Shown in pieces: positions 6,926 through 13,317 of a DNA stretch of 24,023 nt. Position 1 is the stretch's first letter; every line of letters begins with the position of its first letter. The notes under the pieces were generated by a model. It searched no databases. It saw only the letters and a program-made list of their open reading frames with translations, and was not told the DNA's origin. The DNA comes from an uncultured Oscillospiraceae bacterium (GTDB lineage Bacteria > Bacillota > Clostridia > Oscillospirales > Oscillospiraceae): positions 1 through 24,023 of the forward strand of contig CAKTKB010000009.1 in NCBI GenBank assembly GCA_934569195.1. The letters run 5' to 3'. Both the position numbers and the translations under genes were made by a program.

Positions 6926-7105
6926 ATGGAAAAAGAAACGGAAAACATGTCCTCTGACATCTCTGAGCCGGTCTCCGAGCCGGTTTCTGAGCCGGTCAGC
7001 GTTCCCCGGCCCTGGTGGCAGATCTGGGGCGCGCGGATTCTATTGGCGATCTTTCTTCTGTTTGTGATCGCCTACTACGTCAACATTGCCCGAGGTGGCC
7101 GCTGA
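6926..7105 (+). CDS. Small single-span membrane peptide upstream of ruvC
   Basis: This is a 59-codon gene. GGGGTGAGGTG lies just upstream of the ATG at 6926, and its TGA overlaps the ruvC ATG (TGATG), so it is translationally coupled to ruvC. The peptide has an acidic N-terminus, a threefold Ser-Glu-Pro-Val repeat at residues about 13-24 encoded by three 12-base repeats, a PRPWWQIWG interface, and one hydrophobic helix at about residues 36-53 (RILLAIFLLFVIAYYVN), ending in ARGGR. It resembles no family I know. The coupling, ribosome binding site and membrane-peptide composition make it a real gene. A role in the ruv operon beyond position cannot be claimed. Confidence 0.72.
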   Translation: MEKETENMSSDISEPVSEPVSEPVSVPRPWWQIWGARILLAIFLLFVIAYYVNIARGGR

Positions 7106-7617
7106 TGCGCATTCTCGGCATTGATCCCGGCTACGGTATCACAGGCTTCGGCCTTCTGGACGCCCAGGGCAGTCAGTGTACCCTGCTGCGCTACGGCGCC
7201 ATAACCACGCCCCCGGGGGCAGACTTCTCCGCCCGGCTGGAAATGATCTATGAGGACATGCGGGAGCTGCTGTCCATGGCCAAGCCGGACTGCGTGGCTA
7301 TGGAAGAGCTTTTCTTCGGTCAGAATGTCACCACCGGCATTGGTGTCGCCCAGAGCCGGGGCGTCATCCTGCTGGCCGTCCGGCAGGCCGGTCTTACGGT
7401 CCACCCTTACAAGCCCATGCAGGTGAAGCAGGCCGTCGTGGGCTACGGCAACGCGACCAAGCACCAGGTGCAGGATATGACCCGGCGGATTCTGCGGCTG
7501 GAAAAAATTCCCCGGCCCGACGACGCCGCCGACGCCATTGCCATCGCTCTATGTCATGCCCGCTCCAGCACATCCCTGCTGGCGAGGGCCGCTGCCCAGT
7601 CTCCCCACACTTTTTGA
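7105..7617 (+). CDS. ruvC: Crossover junction endodeoxyribonuclease RuvC
   Basis: RuvC cuts Holliday junctions symmetrically, working as a dimer with the RuvAB branch-migration motor. The 170-residue protein begins MRILGIDPGYGITGFG, with Asp7 as the first metal ligand. Glu67 in VAMEELFFGQN and Asp140/Asp143 in RPDDAADAIAIALCH complete the acidic set. The length is normal for the family. I chose the ATG at 7105, which overlaps the stop of the upstream small gene; the in-frame extension to 7015 does not resemble RuvC. It is first in the order ruvC-ruvA-ruvB, with 21 bases to ruvA. Confidence 0.97.
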   Translation: MRILGIDPGYGITGFGLLDAQGSQCTLLRYGAITTPPGADFSARLEMIYEDMRELLSMAKPDCVAMEELFFGQNVTTGIGVAQSRGVILLAVRQAGLTVHPYKPMQVKQAVVGYGNATKHQVQDMTRRILRLEKIPRPDDAADAIAIALCHARSSTSLLARAAAQSPHTF

Positions 7618-7638
7618 CCCCCAGGAGGCGCTTTCATT

Positions 7639-8238
7639 ATGATATACTATCTGTCCGGCCCGGTCACCATGCTGGAGCCGGGTCTGGCCGTCATTGAGTG
7701 CGGCGGCGTGGGCTACGCATGCCGGATAACTACCTACACGGCCGCCCAGCTCAAGCTGAATCAGCCCTCCCGGCTGTACATTACGGAAGCCATCCGGGAG
7801 GACGCCTTTGATCTTTACGGCTTTTCCAGCCGGGAGGAGCAGCGCTGCTACGCTCTGCTGACCTCTGTCAACGGCGTCGGTCCCAAGGCCGCTATGGCCA
7901 TTCTTTCCGCCGGGCCGCAGAATTTCACCCTGGCCGTCATGACCGGAGACGAAAAAATGCTCACGGCCGCCCAGGGCGTGGGAAAGAAAATCGCCCAACG
8001 CATCATTCTGGAATTGAAGGACAAAATCGGCGGCGGATCCGTGGAGCTGGATTTTTCCGGGGCCGCCCCCTCCGCTTCTCCCGCGCCCCAGAGCAGCGCC
8101 GCTCTGGCCAATGCCGCGCTCCAGGAGCTGGGGTACTCCCCCGGGGAGATTGCCGCCGCGCTGAAGGGTGCCGACCCCTCCGCCTCCACGGAGGAGCTGA
8201 TTCGCTTTGCCCTGCGCGCCATGGTCATAAAAAACTGA
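7639..8238 (+). CDS. ruvA: Holliday junction branch migration protein RuvA
   Basis: RuvA tetramers hold the four-way junction open and load RuvB rings. The 199-residue protein has the N-terminal OB fold (MIYYLSGPVT, GVGYACRI, residues 1-62), two helix-hairpin-helix motifs (LLTSVNGVGPKAAMAIL at 73-89 and AQGVGKKIAQRIILELKDKI at 111-130), an Ala/Ser/Pro linker (about 140-155) and the C-terminal RuvB-contacting domain III (NAALQELGYSPGEIAAAL, 158-175). The start has CAGGAGG ten bases upstream. It lies between ruvC and ruvB on one transcript. Confidence 0.97.
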   Translation: MIYYLSGPVTMLEPGLAVIECGGVGYACRITTYTAAQLKLNQPSRLYITEAIREDAFDLYGFSSREEQRCYALLTSVNGVGPKAAMAILSAGPQNFTLAVMTGDEKMLTAAQGVGKKIAQRIILELKDKIGGGSVELDFSGAAPSASPAPQSSAALANAALQELGYSPGEIAAALKGADPSASTEELIRFALRAMVIKN

Positions 8239-8273
8239 CCATAGACGTCTGATTCTGTATTACGGAGGTCTCT

Positions 8274-9311
8274 ATGAGCCTGGAATTTTCGGAAGATCTT
8301 TCTTCTCCCCTGATAACCCCCTCCTTCACCCCGCAGGACGGCGCCGAAATCGGTCTGCGGCCCAAGCTGCTGTCCGACTACACCGGCCAGGAAAAGGCGA
8401 AGGGCAACCTGAGCGTCTACATTGAGGCCGCCCGGCGCAGAAACGAGCCGCTGGATCACACCCTGCTCTACGGCCCTCCCGGCCTGGGAAAAACCACCCT
8501 GGCCGGCGTCATCGCCAATGAAATGGGCGCAGGTATCCGGATCACCTCCGGCCCGGCCATTGAGAAGCCGGGCGATCTGGCGGCGCTCCTGACCAACCTG
8601 AACCCCGGCGACATCCTTTTTATCGACGAAATTCACCGCCTGAACCGGGTCGTGGAGGAGATTCTCTACCCCGCCATGGAGGACTTTGCCATTGATATCA
8701 TCGTCGGCAAGGGTCCCTCCGCCAACTCCATCCGCCTGGACCTGCCCAAATTCACCCTGGTGGGCGCCACCACCCGGGCCGGGCAGCTCTCCGCCCCCTT
8801 GCGGGACCGCTTCGGTGTCAGCCTGCGTCTGGAGCTGTACACGCCGGAGGAGCTGGCCCGCATCGTGACCCGCTCAGCGACCATTCTGGGCATGGAGATC
8901 GACCCCCAGGGTGCGGTGGAAATTGCCTCCCGCAGCCGGGGAACGCCTCGTATCGCCAACCGTTTTCTCCGCCGGGTCCGGGACTTTGCCCAGGTCATGG
9001 GAGACGGCGTCATTACCCGGGAGGCCGCAGATCTGGCCCTGTCCCGTCTGGAGGTGGACAAGCTGGGCCTGGACGCCATTGACCGGCGTATGCTCACGGC
9101 CATCATTCAGAATTACTCCGGCGGCCCGGTGGGCCTGGAGACTCTTGCCGCAACCATCGGAGAGGAGGCCGTCACCCTGGAGGATGTCTACGAGCCGTAT
9201 CTGATGCAGCTGGGCTTCCTCACCCGCACGCCCCGGGGCCGGTGCGCCACGCAGCTGGCATACGAGCATCTGCACATTCCCTTTACCGGCCAGACCCAGT
9301 TTAATCTGTAG
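8274..9311 (+). CDS. ruvB: Holliday junction branch migration ATPase RuvB
   Basis: RuvB is the AAA+ hexameric motor that drives branch migration. The 345-residue protein shows the family order: Walker A GPPGLGKT (67-74), ISG-type block [19 protein letters not shown] (91-109), Walker [10 protein letters not shown] (115-123), sensor 1 GATTRAG (164-170), arginine-finger region LRDRFG (176-181), and the C-terminal winged helix with the [10 protein letters not shown] signature (about 280-290). The start follows TACGGAGGTCTCT. There is no strong terminator after it; a weak CCGGC/GCCGG stem lies at about 9318-9343, before the next gene's own promoter. Confidence 0.98.
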   Translation: MSLEFSEDLSSPLITPSFTPQDGAEIGLRPKLLSDYTGQEKAKGNLSVYIEAARRRNEPLDHTLLYGPPGLGKTTLAGVIANEMGAGIRITSGPAIEKPGDLAALLTNLNPGDILFIDEIHRLNRVVEEILYPAMEDFAIDIIVGKGPSANSIRLDLPKFTLVGATTRAGQLSAPLRDRFGVSLRLELYTPEELARIVTRSATILGMEIDPQGAVEIASRSRGTPRIANRFLRRVRDFAQVMGDGVITREAADLALSRLEVDKLGLDAIDRRMLTAIIQNYSGGPVGLETLAATIGEEAVTLEDVYEPYLMQLGFLTRTPRGRCATQLAYEHLHIPFTGQTQFNL

Positions 9312-9373
9312 CCCATCCCCGGCTTTTCTCCCGGAAACGCCGGAATTTACAAACAAAAATTCCAATCTAAGGA

Positions 9374-9402
9374 TTGACAACAACCACCCGACTGTGTATA
9401 AT
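9374..9402 (+). promoter_or_regulatory. Consensus sigma-A promoter for the zinc-ribbon gene
   Basis: Perfect TTGACA (9374-9379) and perfect TATAAT (9397-9402) are separated by 17 bases. The transcript start should fall near 9409, giving a leader of about 98 bases. This is the best promoter in the window and implies strong expression of the small gene behind it. Confidence 0.9.
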
Positions 9403-9410
9403 GCTAGGTA

Positions 9411-9425
9411 TGGCATGGTATGCCA
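9411..9425. promoter_or_regulatory. Operator-like inverted repeat at the transcript start
   Basis: A perfect 6-bp inverted repeat TGGCAT-GGT-ATGCCA sits just at or after the predicted start site. It could be a repressor site or a 5'-end hairpin that stabilises the mRNA. Confidence 0.4.
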
Positions 9426-9506
9426 GTTCATCGACTCCGCGTTACAACCAGCATATTTGGTAAGCTTTCACGGGGCAATTCATCTAACCGAAGAGAGGTA
9501 ACATTC

Positions 9507-9785
9507 ATGTACGAAGACAAGACTTTAATCTGCAAGGAGTGCGGCAAGGAGTTCACTTTCACCGCCGGTGAGCAGGAGTTCTACGCAGAGCGCGGCTTCC
9601 AGAACGAGCCCCAGCGCTGCAAGGCCTGCCGTGACGCCCGCAAGAACAGCACTCGTGGTCCCCGTGAGTTCTTCACCGCCACCTGCGCCCGCTGCGGCCG
9701 TGAGGCAAAGGTTCCCTTCGAGCCGAAGTCCGATCGTCCCGTGTATTGCAGCGAGTGCTTCGCTGAGATGCGCGCTCAGGGCTAA
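9507..9785 (+). CDS. Small double zinc-ribbon protein
   Basis: This 92-residue protein has four Cys-x2-Cys pairs: Cys9/12, Cys38/41, Cys60/63 and Cys81/84, arranged as two zinc-binding units (LICKECGKEF with RCKACRDAR, then ATCARCGREAKV with VYCSECF). Each unit follows the same plan, suggesting an internal duplication. It matches the widespread CxxC zinc-ribbon family of uncharacterised small proteins in Firmicutes. The basic residues between the ribbons (RDARKNSTRGPR) suggest nucleic-acid or ribosome binding, which is an inference. AGAGAGGTAACATTC precedes the ATG at 9507. The gene is monocistronic, with a consensus promoter upstream and a strong terminator downstream. Confidence 0.9.
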   Translation: MYEDKTLICKECGKEFTFTAGEQEFYAERGFQNEPQRCKACRDARKNSTRGPREFFTATCARCGREAKVPFEPKSDRPVYCSECFAEMRAQG

Positions 9786-9797
9786 TGCAGAAACACA

Positions 9798-9823
9798 ACA
9801 GAGCCGGCCTTCGCCGGCTCTGT
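9798..9823 (+). terminator. Terminator of the zinc-ribbon gene
   Basis: A perfect 11-bp stem (ACAGAGCCGGC / GCCGGCTCTGT) with a CTTC tetraloop lies 13 bases past the stop codon, followed by ATCTGTTTATC. The T-run is weak but the stem is very stable. Confidence 0.75.
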
Positions 9824-9858
9824 ATCTGTTTATCGGCTCCGGGTCGTCGGGGCGCCAG

Positions 9859-9887
9859 TTGCTCACCTCCCGGCCTCTCCCTATAGA
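9859..9887 (+). promoter_or_regulatory. Weak promoter candidate for the short-chain dehydrogenase gene
   Basis: TTGCTC (9859-9864) and TATAGA (9882-9887) are separated by 17 bases. The start would fall near 9894, at the foot of a large hairpin. Confidence 0.3.
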
Positions 9888-9890
9888 CAC

Positions 9891-9959
9891 GGCGGAAGGT
9901 CCTTCCGCCTGCCGGACCTCTCCCATCCTGCCGCACCCGCGTGCGCCGAGGGATGGGAG
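9891..9959 (+). promoter_or_regulatory. Folded leader (two hairpins) before the dehydrogenase gene
   Basis: The first element is a near-perfect palindrome GGCGGAAGG-T-CCTTCCGCC (9891-9909). The second has 9-bp arms CTCCCATCC (9920-9928) and GGATGGGAG (9951-9959) around an inner GCAC-CCGC-GTGC stem, followed by GCTGCTTTTCTCC. The second could act as a weak terminator or attenuator in the leader. No known riboswitch class is recognised. Confidence 0.45.
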
Positions 9960-10017
9960 CTGCTTTTCTCCGGCATTTCCTGAACAAACCGTCCGTTTAC
10001 AAAAGAGGTATGTATCT

Positions 10018-10821
10018 ATGAAAGTCATTTTGCTTACCGGCGTATCCTCCGGCTTTGGGCGCGCCACTGCCCTGGCTCTGGCCGCCCAGGGCCATCGAGT
10101 CTACGGCGTCAGCCGGCGCACCCCGGATCCCCAGCTCTCCGCCGCTCTGGCCGGGCACATCCAGGCTGACCTGACCCTCCCCCAATCCGCCCAGGAGGCG
10201 GCAGAACGGGTTCTGGCCGCCGAAGGGCGCATGGACGTTCTTATCAACAACGCCGGTGCGGGCATCGGCGGCGCATTGGAGGAGGTAGATCCCCAGGCCC
10301 TGGAGCAGCTCTTTCAGCTGAACTTTTTCGCCATGGCACGGGCCTGCCGGGCCGTGCTCCCTGCCATGCGCAGTCAGGGCAGCGGTCTGATCATCAATTT
10401 CAGCTCCCTGGGCGGCGTCGCGGGTCTACCCTATCAAGGAGCCTACAGCGCCACGAAATTTGCCGTGGAGGGCTATACCGAATCCTTGTTCAACGAGGTA
10501 AAGCCCTTCGGCATCCATGTGTGCATGGTGGAGCCGGGCGATTTTGCCACCGGCTTTACCGGAAGCCGCGCCATGGCTACGCGCCCGGATTCCCCCTACC
10601 GCGCCTACCACGAAAAAGCCCTCAAGCGCATCGAAACCGACGAGCGGGGCGGCGCACCGGCTGCGGTGCTGGCAAAGAAGATCACCCGGATTGTCTCCGC
10701 CCGCCTTCCCCGTCTGCGCTACAGCGTAGGTGGTCTGGGGCAGCGCATCCTTGTCAAGTCCCGCCATATCATGGGCGACCGTCTGTTCGTGTGGCTCCTG
10801 GGCAAATACTACTTAGGTTAG
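10018..10821 (+). CDS. Short-chain dehydrogenase/reductase (SDR family)
   Basis: This 267-residue classical SDR is an NAD(P)-dependent oxidoreductase. The Rossmann nucleotide-binding motif TGVSSGFG is at 7-14, and VSRR after the second strand (31-34) suggests NADP(H) preference. NNAG is at 77-80 and the catalytic Ser129/130, Tyr143 and Lys147 are in the SS-x12-YSATK pattern, followed by EPGDFATGF. The C-terminal tail of about 70 residues (with RLPRLRYSVGGLGQRIL) is longer than in minimal SDRs and resembles the group with sterol- or sphingolipid-reductase-like names, but the substrate is unknown. AAAAGAGGTATGTATCT precedes the ATG at 10018; the longer upstream frame lacks SDR features. It converges with a tiny minus-strand ORF, the two stop codons overlapping by two bases. 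Confidence 0.92.
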   Translation: MKVILLTGVSSGFGRATALALAAQGHRVYGVSRRTPDPQLSAALAGHIQADLTLPQSAQEAAERVLAAEGRMDVLINNAGAGIGGALEEVDPQALEQLFQLNFFAMARACRAVLPAMRSQGSGLIINFSSLGGVAGLPYQGAYSATKFAVEGYTESLFNEVKPFGIHVCMVEPGDFATGFTGSRAMATRPDSPYRAYHEKALKRIETDERGGAPAAVLAKKITRIVSARLPRLRYSVGGLGQRILVKSRHIMGDRLFVWLLGKYYLG

Positions 10822-10928
10822 TGGGCCCGCCGGTTCTCCATGCGCCCGGACTGCACCACCGGGGGTTTGGGATCCTTCAGCTCCCAGGTTTTGGGCTGAG
10901 GCTGGGGCCGTTTTTCTTCCTCTTGCAT
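10818..10928 (-). CDS. Possible 36-residue proline-rich peptide
   Basis: This short ORF begins at an ATG (10926-10928) with GGAAGGA six bases upstream. It encodes a highly charged, proline-rich peptide (MQEEEKRPQPQPKTWELKDP at the start, RMENRRAH at the end) without hydrophobic segments. Its stop overlaps the stop of the convergent dehydrogenase gene. A 41-base stem-loop lies just upstream of the ribosome binding site. I do not recognise a family. The good ribosome binding site and non-random composition favour a real gene, but so short a frame could arise by chance opposite GC-rich DNA. Confidence 0.45.
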   Translation of the reverse strand: MQEEEKRPQPQPKTWELKDPKPPVVQSGRMENRRAH

Positions 10929-10948
10929 AAAAATCCTTCCTTTCTCCT

Positions 10949-10989
10949 GTATTTTCCGTCGGATACCGAAATCCATACCTGGAAAATAC
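10949..10989 (-). promoter_or_regulatory. Stem-loop in the leader of the small peptide gene
   Basis: Perfect 9-base arms GTATTTTCC (10949-10957) and GGAAAATAC (10981-10989) enclose a second GGAT/ATCC stem. It lies immediately before the ribosome binding site of the 36-codon ORF. No T-run follows, so it is not a terminator. Confidence 0.4.
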
Positions 10990-11048
10990 TCGGAAAGGAA
11001 GTTTTTTCTTCTCTGCGCCCCGCCTTATCTGCGGCAAAGCCACAAAAA

Positions 11049-11087
11049 ACGGACAGCCATGGAAGCGTTCCTTCCGGGGCTGCCCGT
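11049..11087. terminator. Bidirectional terminator
   Basis: Ten-base arms ACGGACAGCC / GGCTGCCCGT with one mismatch enclose an inner GGAAG/CTTCC stem. TTATTTTTATTTT follows on the plus strand and GTTTTTTGTGG on the minus strand. It serves the minus-strand membrane-protein gene ending at 11128 and can stop readthrough from the dehydrogenase gene. Confidence 0.75.
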
Positions 11088-11127
11088 TATTTTTATTTTA
11101 CATCCCGATACACCGGCGAATCGCCCG

Positions 11128-11553
11128 TCATTCCTCCGGCGTGTCCCCGGCCGGTGAAAGGGCAGCGCGCAGGCAGAGGAACTCCGCAAGCAAGGTCGCC
11201 GTAATCAGCCCGCCGACAACCGAGTAAAACCGGATGCCCAGCAGCAGAGGGCACAGGGACACAAGGGCGCAGACAGCGGACAGATTTCTGGCCGCAATCT
11301 TCCATCCCCTTCTGCCCGTAGCGGCATAGCCCGCCGTCAGAAGCAGCAGGACGCAGGTAAGCACGGCGGTAATCAGCGGCGCAAAATTGGCATAGCCAAA
11401 GGGAAGCGGATCGAAGTAGGAGCACAGGCTCCGGACGTAGCCGATGGAGCCGTCTGCGGCCGGGCGCGCAAAATTGAGCGCCGCCCCATAGGGCAGGATT
11501 TCCAAAAGCAGGGTCGCCACAGGGAGAAGGGAAAGCCGCAATCTCTTTTTCAT
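11128..11553 (-). CDS. Small integral membrane protein of unknown function
   Basis: This 141-residue protein has about four hydrophobic segments (roughly 7-27, 55-78, 92-107 and 110-128), with basic residues between the second and third (GRRGWKIAARN). It has no catalytic motif and resembles no family I can name. AAAGGAGGACTCCGA precedes the ATG at 11553; the frame continues upstream to 11577 but without a better start. It lies 47 bases behind the metallopeptidase gene on the same strand and ahead of a terminator, so the two probably share a transcript. Confidence 0.75.
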   Translation of the reverse strand: MKKRLRLSLLPVATLLLEILPYGAALNFARPAADGSIGYVRSLCSYFDPLPFGYANFAPLITAVLTCVLLLLTAGYAATGRRGWKIAARNLSAVCALVSLCPLLLGIRFYSVVGGLITATLLAEFLCLRAALSPAGDTPEE

Positions 11554-11600
11554 TCGGAGTCCTCCTTTCGATGTCATGGATGCAAATCGGAGCGCGACCC

Positions 11601-13226
11601 TTATTTCGTCAGCTCTGTCTCCAGGAGCGCCGCGACCGCAGCCGGGCGGTCCTCGTCAAAGGGCGTGGTCAGCCCCGCCTGCTGCAGGAAGCTCAGGAAG
11701 TACTGCTCCTCCGTGTTCAGATTTTGCCGGAAATGCGACAGTCCCGATCCGGCCTCCTGCTGCTCCATCTGATAGAACTGGAATGCGGCGTCATTGGACA
11801 CCACATAGCTGATGATGTACATGGGGTTTGTATAATAATGCGTCAGCGTCACAAAATCCCGCTCGTCCCAATTCCAGCTGTCAAAGCCGAATTCCCGGCC
11901 AATGCGGCCATAGAGCGCCTGCACGTTCTCCACCGTCAGGTCCTCGCCGGTCAGTCCGTACACCTGCTGTTCAAAGCTGGCATAGGCCGCCTGCTCTACA
12001 TATACGTTCAGGCAGTCCATCATCTTCAGCCGTCGCACCTGTTCGTCCGGCTGACCGTAGCACAGGCTCAGGTACTCCATTCCCTGAGAGAACACCTCTG
12101 CGACATCCGTTCCCGCCGCGCTGCCGCCGCTGACATAGTCGTTGCAGAAATGGCCGAACTCATGGGCAAAGGTCAGAGGGTCATAGGCCGTGCCCTGGGG
12201 ATTTGTAAAGATATAGGGGACCTGATAGGTGGTCAGGTACACCTCAAAGGAGGAATCGTACTTGTTGTCCGCCATGTCCAGATCATACAGCTCCCGCCGC
12301 TTGAGCAGGCGGAACGCATCCCATATGTCCCCGCCCATTTCCTTCGCGCAGTCTTGCACATAGGAAAAGGTCTGGTCGCTTGTGTAGTAGCCCCAATCCC
12401 GGTCCCAGAAGTCCGAGCCGTTTATCTGACGGTACAGGGGAACCATGGTCTCCCGGATACGCTGGGTATAGGCTTCCGCCTGCTCCGGCGTATAGTCCCG
12501 GTAATAGTAATAATCATAGGCAAACTGGGGATAGCTTTCGTATCCCAGGTAGTCGGCAAGCTCCTGACGCAGCGCTATCAGGTCCACATACAGCTGCGCC
12601 ATCTGGGTTCCGTACTGGGTGTAATAGGCTTCGGATCCCTCCTCAACCTCCAGCGCCTGTCCGGCCAGATCATAATACTGGCTCACCAGCTCCGCCTGAC
12701 GGTTCATGTAGTCCGACAGCGTCTCGTCCCAGAAGCCGTCCCCCTCGTAGCTGTCGAAGAAGCCCTCTCCGAAATAGTCCTCCCCCTCCAGGGTATCACG
12801 TATGGGGGATTGGGCCAGCGCCTGATAGAGCGATTCCAGCGACGCATCCACCTCCGACGAGACGGAGGTGCAGTAGTTATACTCCTGCTTCCAATAGGTA
12901 TCGGTCAGATCCGCACTGTAGTGGATATCCGCCAGATTCAGATTGGTGTAAAAATCGTCGTAGGCATCGTACACTGCCCAGATGCCGTCCTCGACGGCCG
13001 AAATGTCCCGGCTCTCCTTGGCTAGGCGGCAGCTTTCCTCCAATGTGTCGGAAAACGCGTCCATGTCCGGGTGAACATACTGCATCCCGGAAAACTTAAC
13101 CTGTCCGGCATTCTGCCCTGTCAGCATGTTTACCAGTCGTCCCAGCTCGCTGTCGTTATCGCATCCGCACAGCAAAACGCTGCAAAGAATGCTCAGCACC
13201 AGCAGCCATGCAATTCTCTTTCTCAT
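11601..13226 (-). CDS. M3-family-like metallopeptidase lipoprotein
   Basis: This 541-residue protein has a lipoprotein signal (basic start, hydrophobic 6-19, lipobox LCGC with Cys22), so it should be anchored on the outer face of the membrane. The zinc motif HEFGH is at 355-359, and Glu384 (in FSQGMEYL) is 29 residues after the first His, the spacing of the third zinc ligand in M3 oligopeptidases. The YYYYRDYTPEQAEAY region and C-terminal YTNPMYIISYVVS also fit the oligoendopeptidase F-like group. M3 enzymes are usually cytoplasmic, so a lipid-anchored member is notable. The start at 13226 follows AAAAGGAGAGAGCT. It has its own promoter just behind the terminator of the Opp operon. Trimming external peptides for the neighbouring Opp importer is an inference. 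Confidence 0.85.
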   Translation of the reverse strand: MRKRIAWLLVLSILCSVLLCGCDNDSELGRLVNMLTGQNAGQVKFSGMQYVHPDMDAFSDTLEESCRLAKESRDISAVEDGIWAVYDAYDDFYTNLNLADIHYSADLTDTYWKQEYNYCTSVSSEVDASLESLYQALAQSPIRDTLEGEDYFGEGFFDSYEGDGFWDETLSDYMNRQAELVSQYYDLAGQALEVEEGSEAYYTQYGTQMAQLYVDLIALRQELADYLGYESYPQFAYDYYYYRDYTPEQAEAYTQRIRETMVPLYRQINGSDFWDRDWGYYTSDQTFSYVQDCAKEMGGDIWDAFRLLKRRELYDLDMADNKYDSSFEVYLTTYQVPYIFTNPQGTAYDPLTFAHEFGHFCNDYVSGGSAAGTDVAEVFSQGMEYLSLCYGQPDEQVRRLKMMDCLNVYVEQAAYASFEQQVYGLTGEDLTVENVQALYGRIGREFGFDSWNWDERDFVTLTHYYTNPMYIISYVVSNDAAFQFYQMEQQEAGSGLSHFRQNLNTEEQYFLSFLQQAGLTTPFDEDRPAAVAALLETELTK

Positions 13227-13247
13227 AGCTCTCTCCTTTTTTCTTTC

Positions 13248-13276
13248 AGGATACCATACTTATGGGACAATTGCAA
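13248..13276 (-). promoter_or_regulatory. Promoter of the metallopeptidase gene
   Basis: On the minus strand TTGCAA (13271-13276) and TATCCT (13248-13253) are separated by 17 bases. The start near 13241 would leave a leader of only about 15 bases, just covering the ribosome binding site. Confidence 0.45.
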
Positions 13277-13287
13277 CATCGGAAAAA

Positions 13288-13310
13288 CCGCCCGGCAACT
13301 TGCCGGGCGG
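13288..13310 (-). terminator. Terminator of the Opp operon
   Basis: A perfect 10-bp stem (CCGCCCGGCA / TGCCGGGCGG) with a 3-base loop is followed on the minus strand by TTTTTCC. It lies eight bases past the stop of the ApbE-like gene, the last gene of the operon. Confidence 0.88.
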
Positions 13311-13317
13311 CTCAAAA

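Noticed and set aside
11571-13025. A 484-codon plus-strand open frame opposite the metallopeptidase
   Set aside because: The minus strand carries a lipobox and the HEFGH zinc motif; the plus-strand frame has none and no ribosome binding site.
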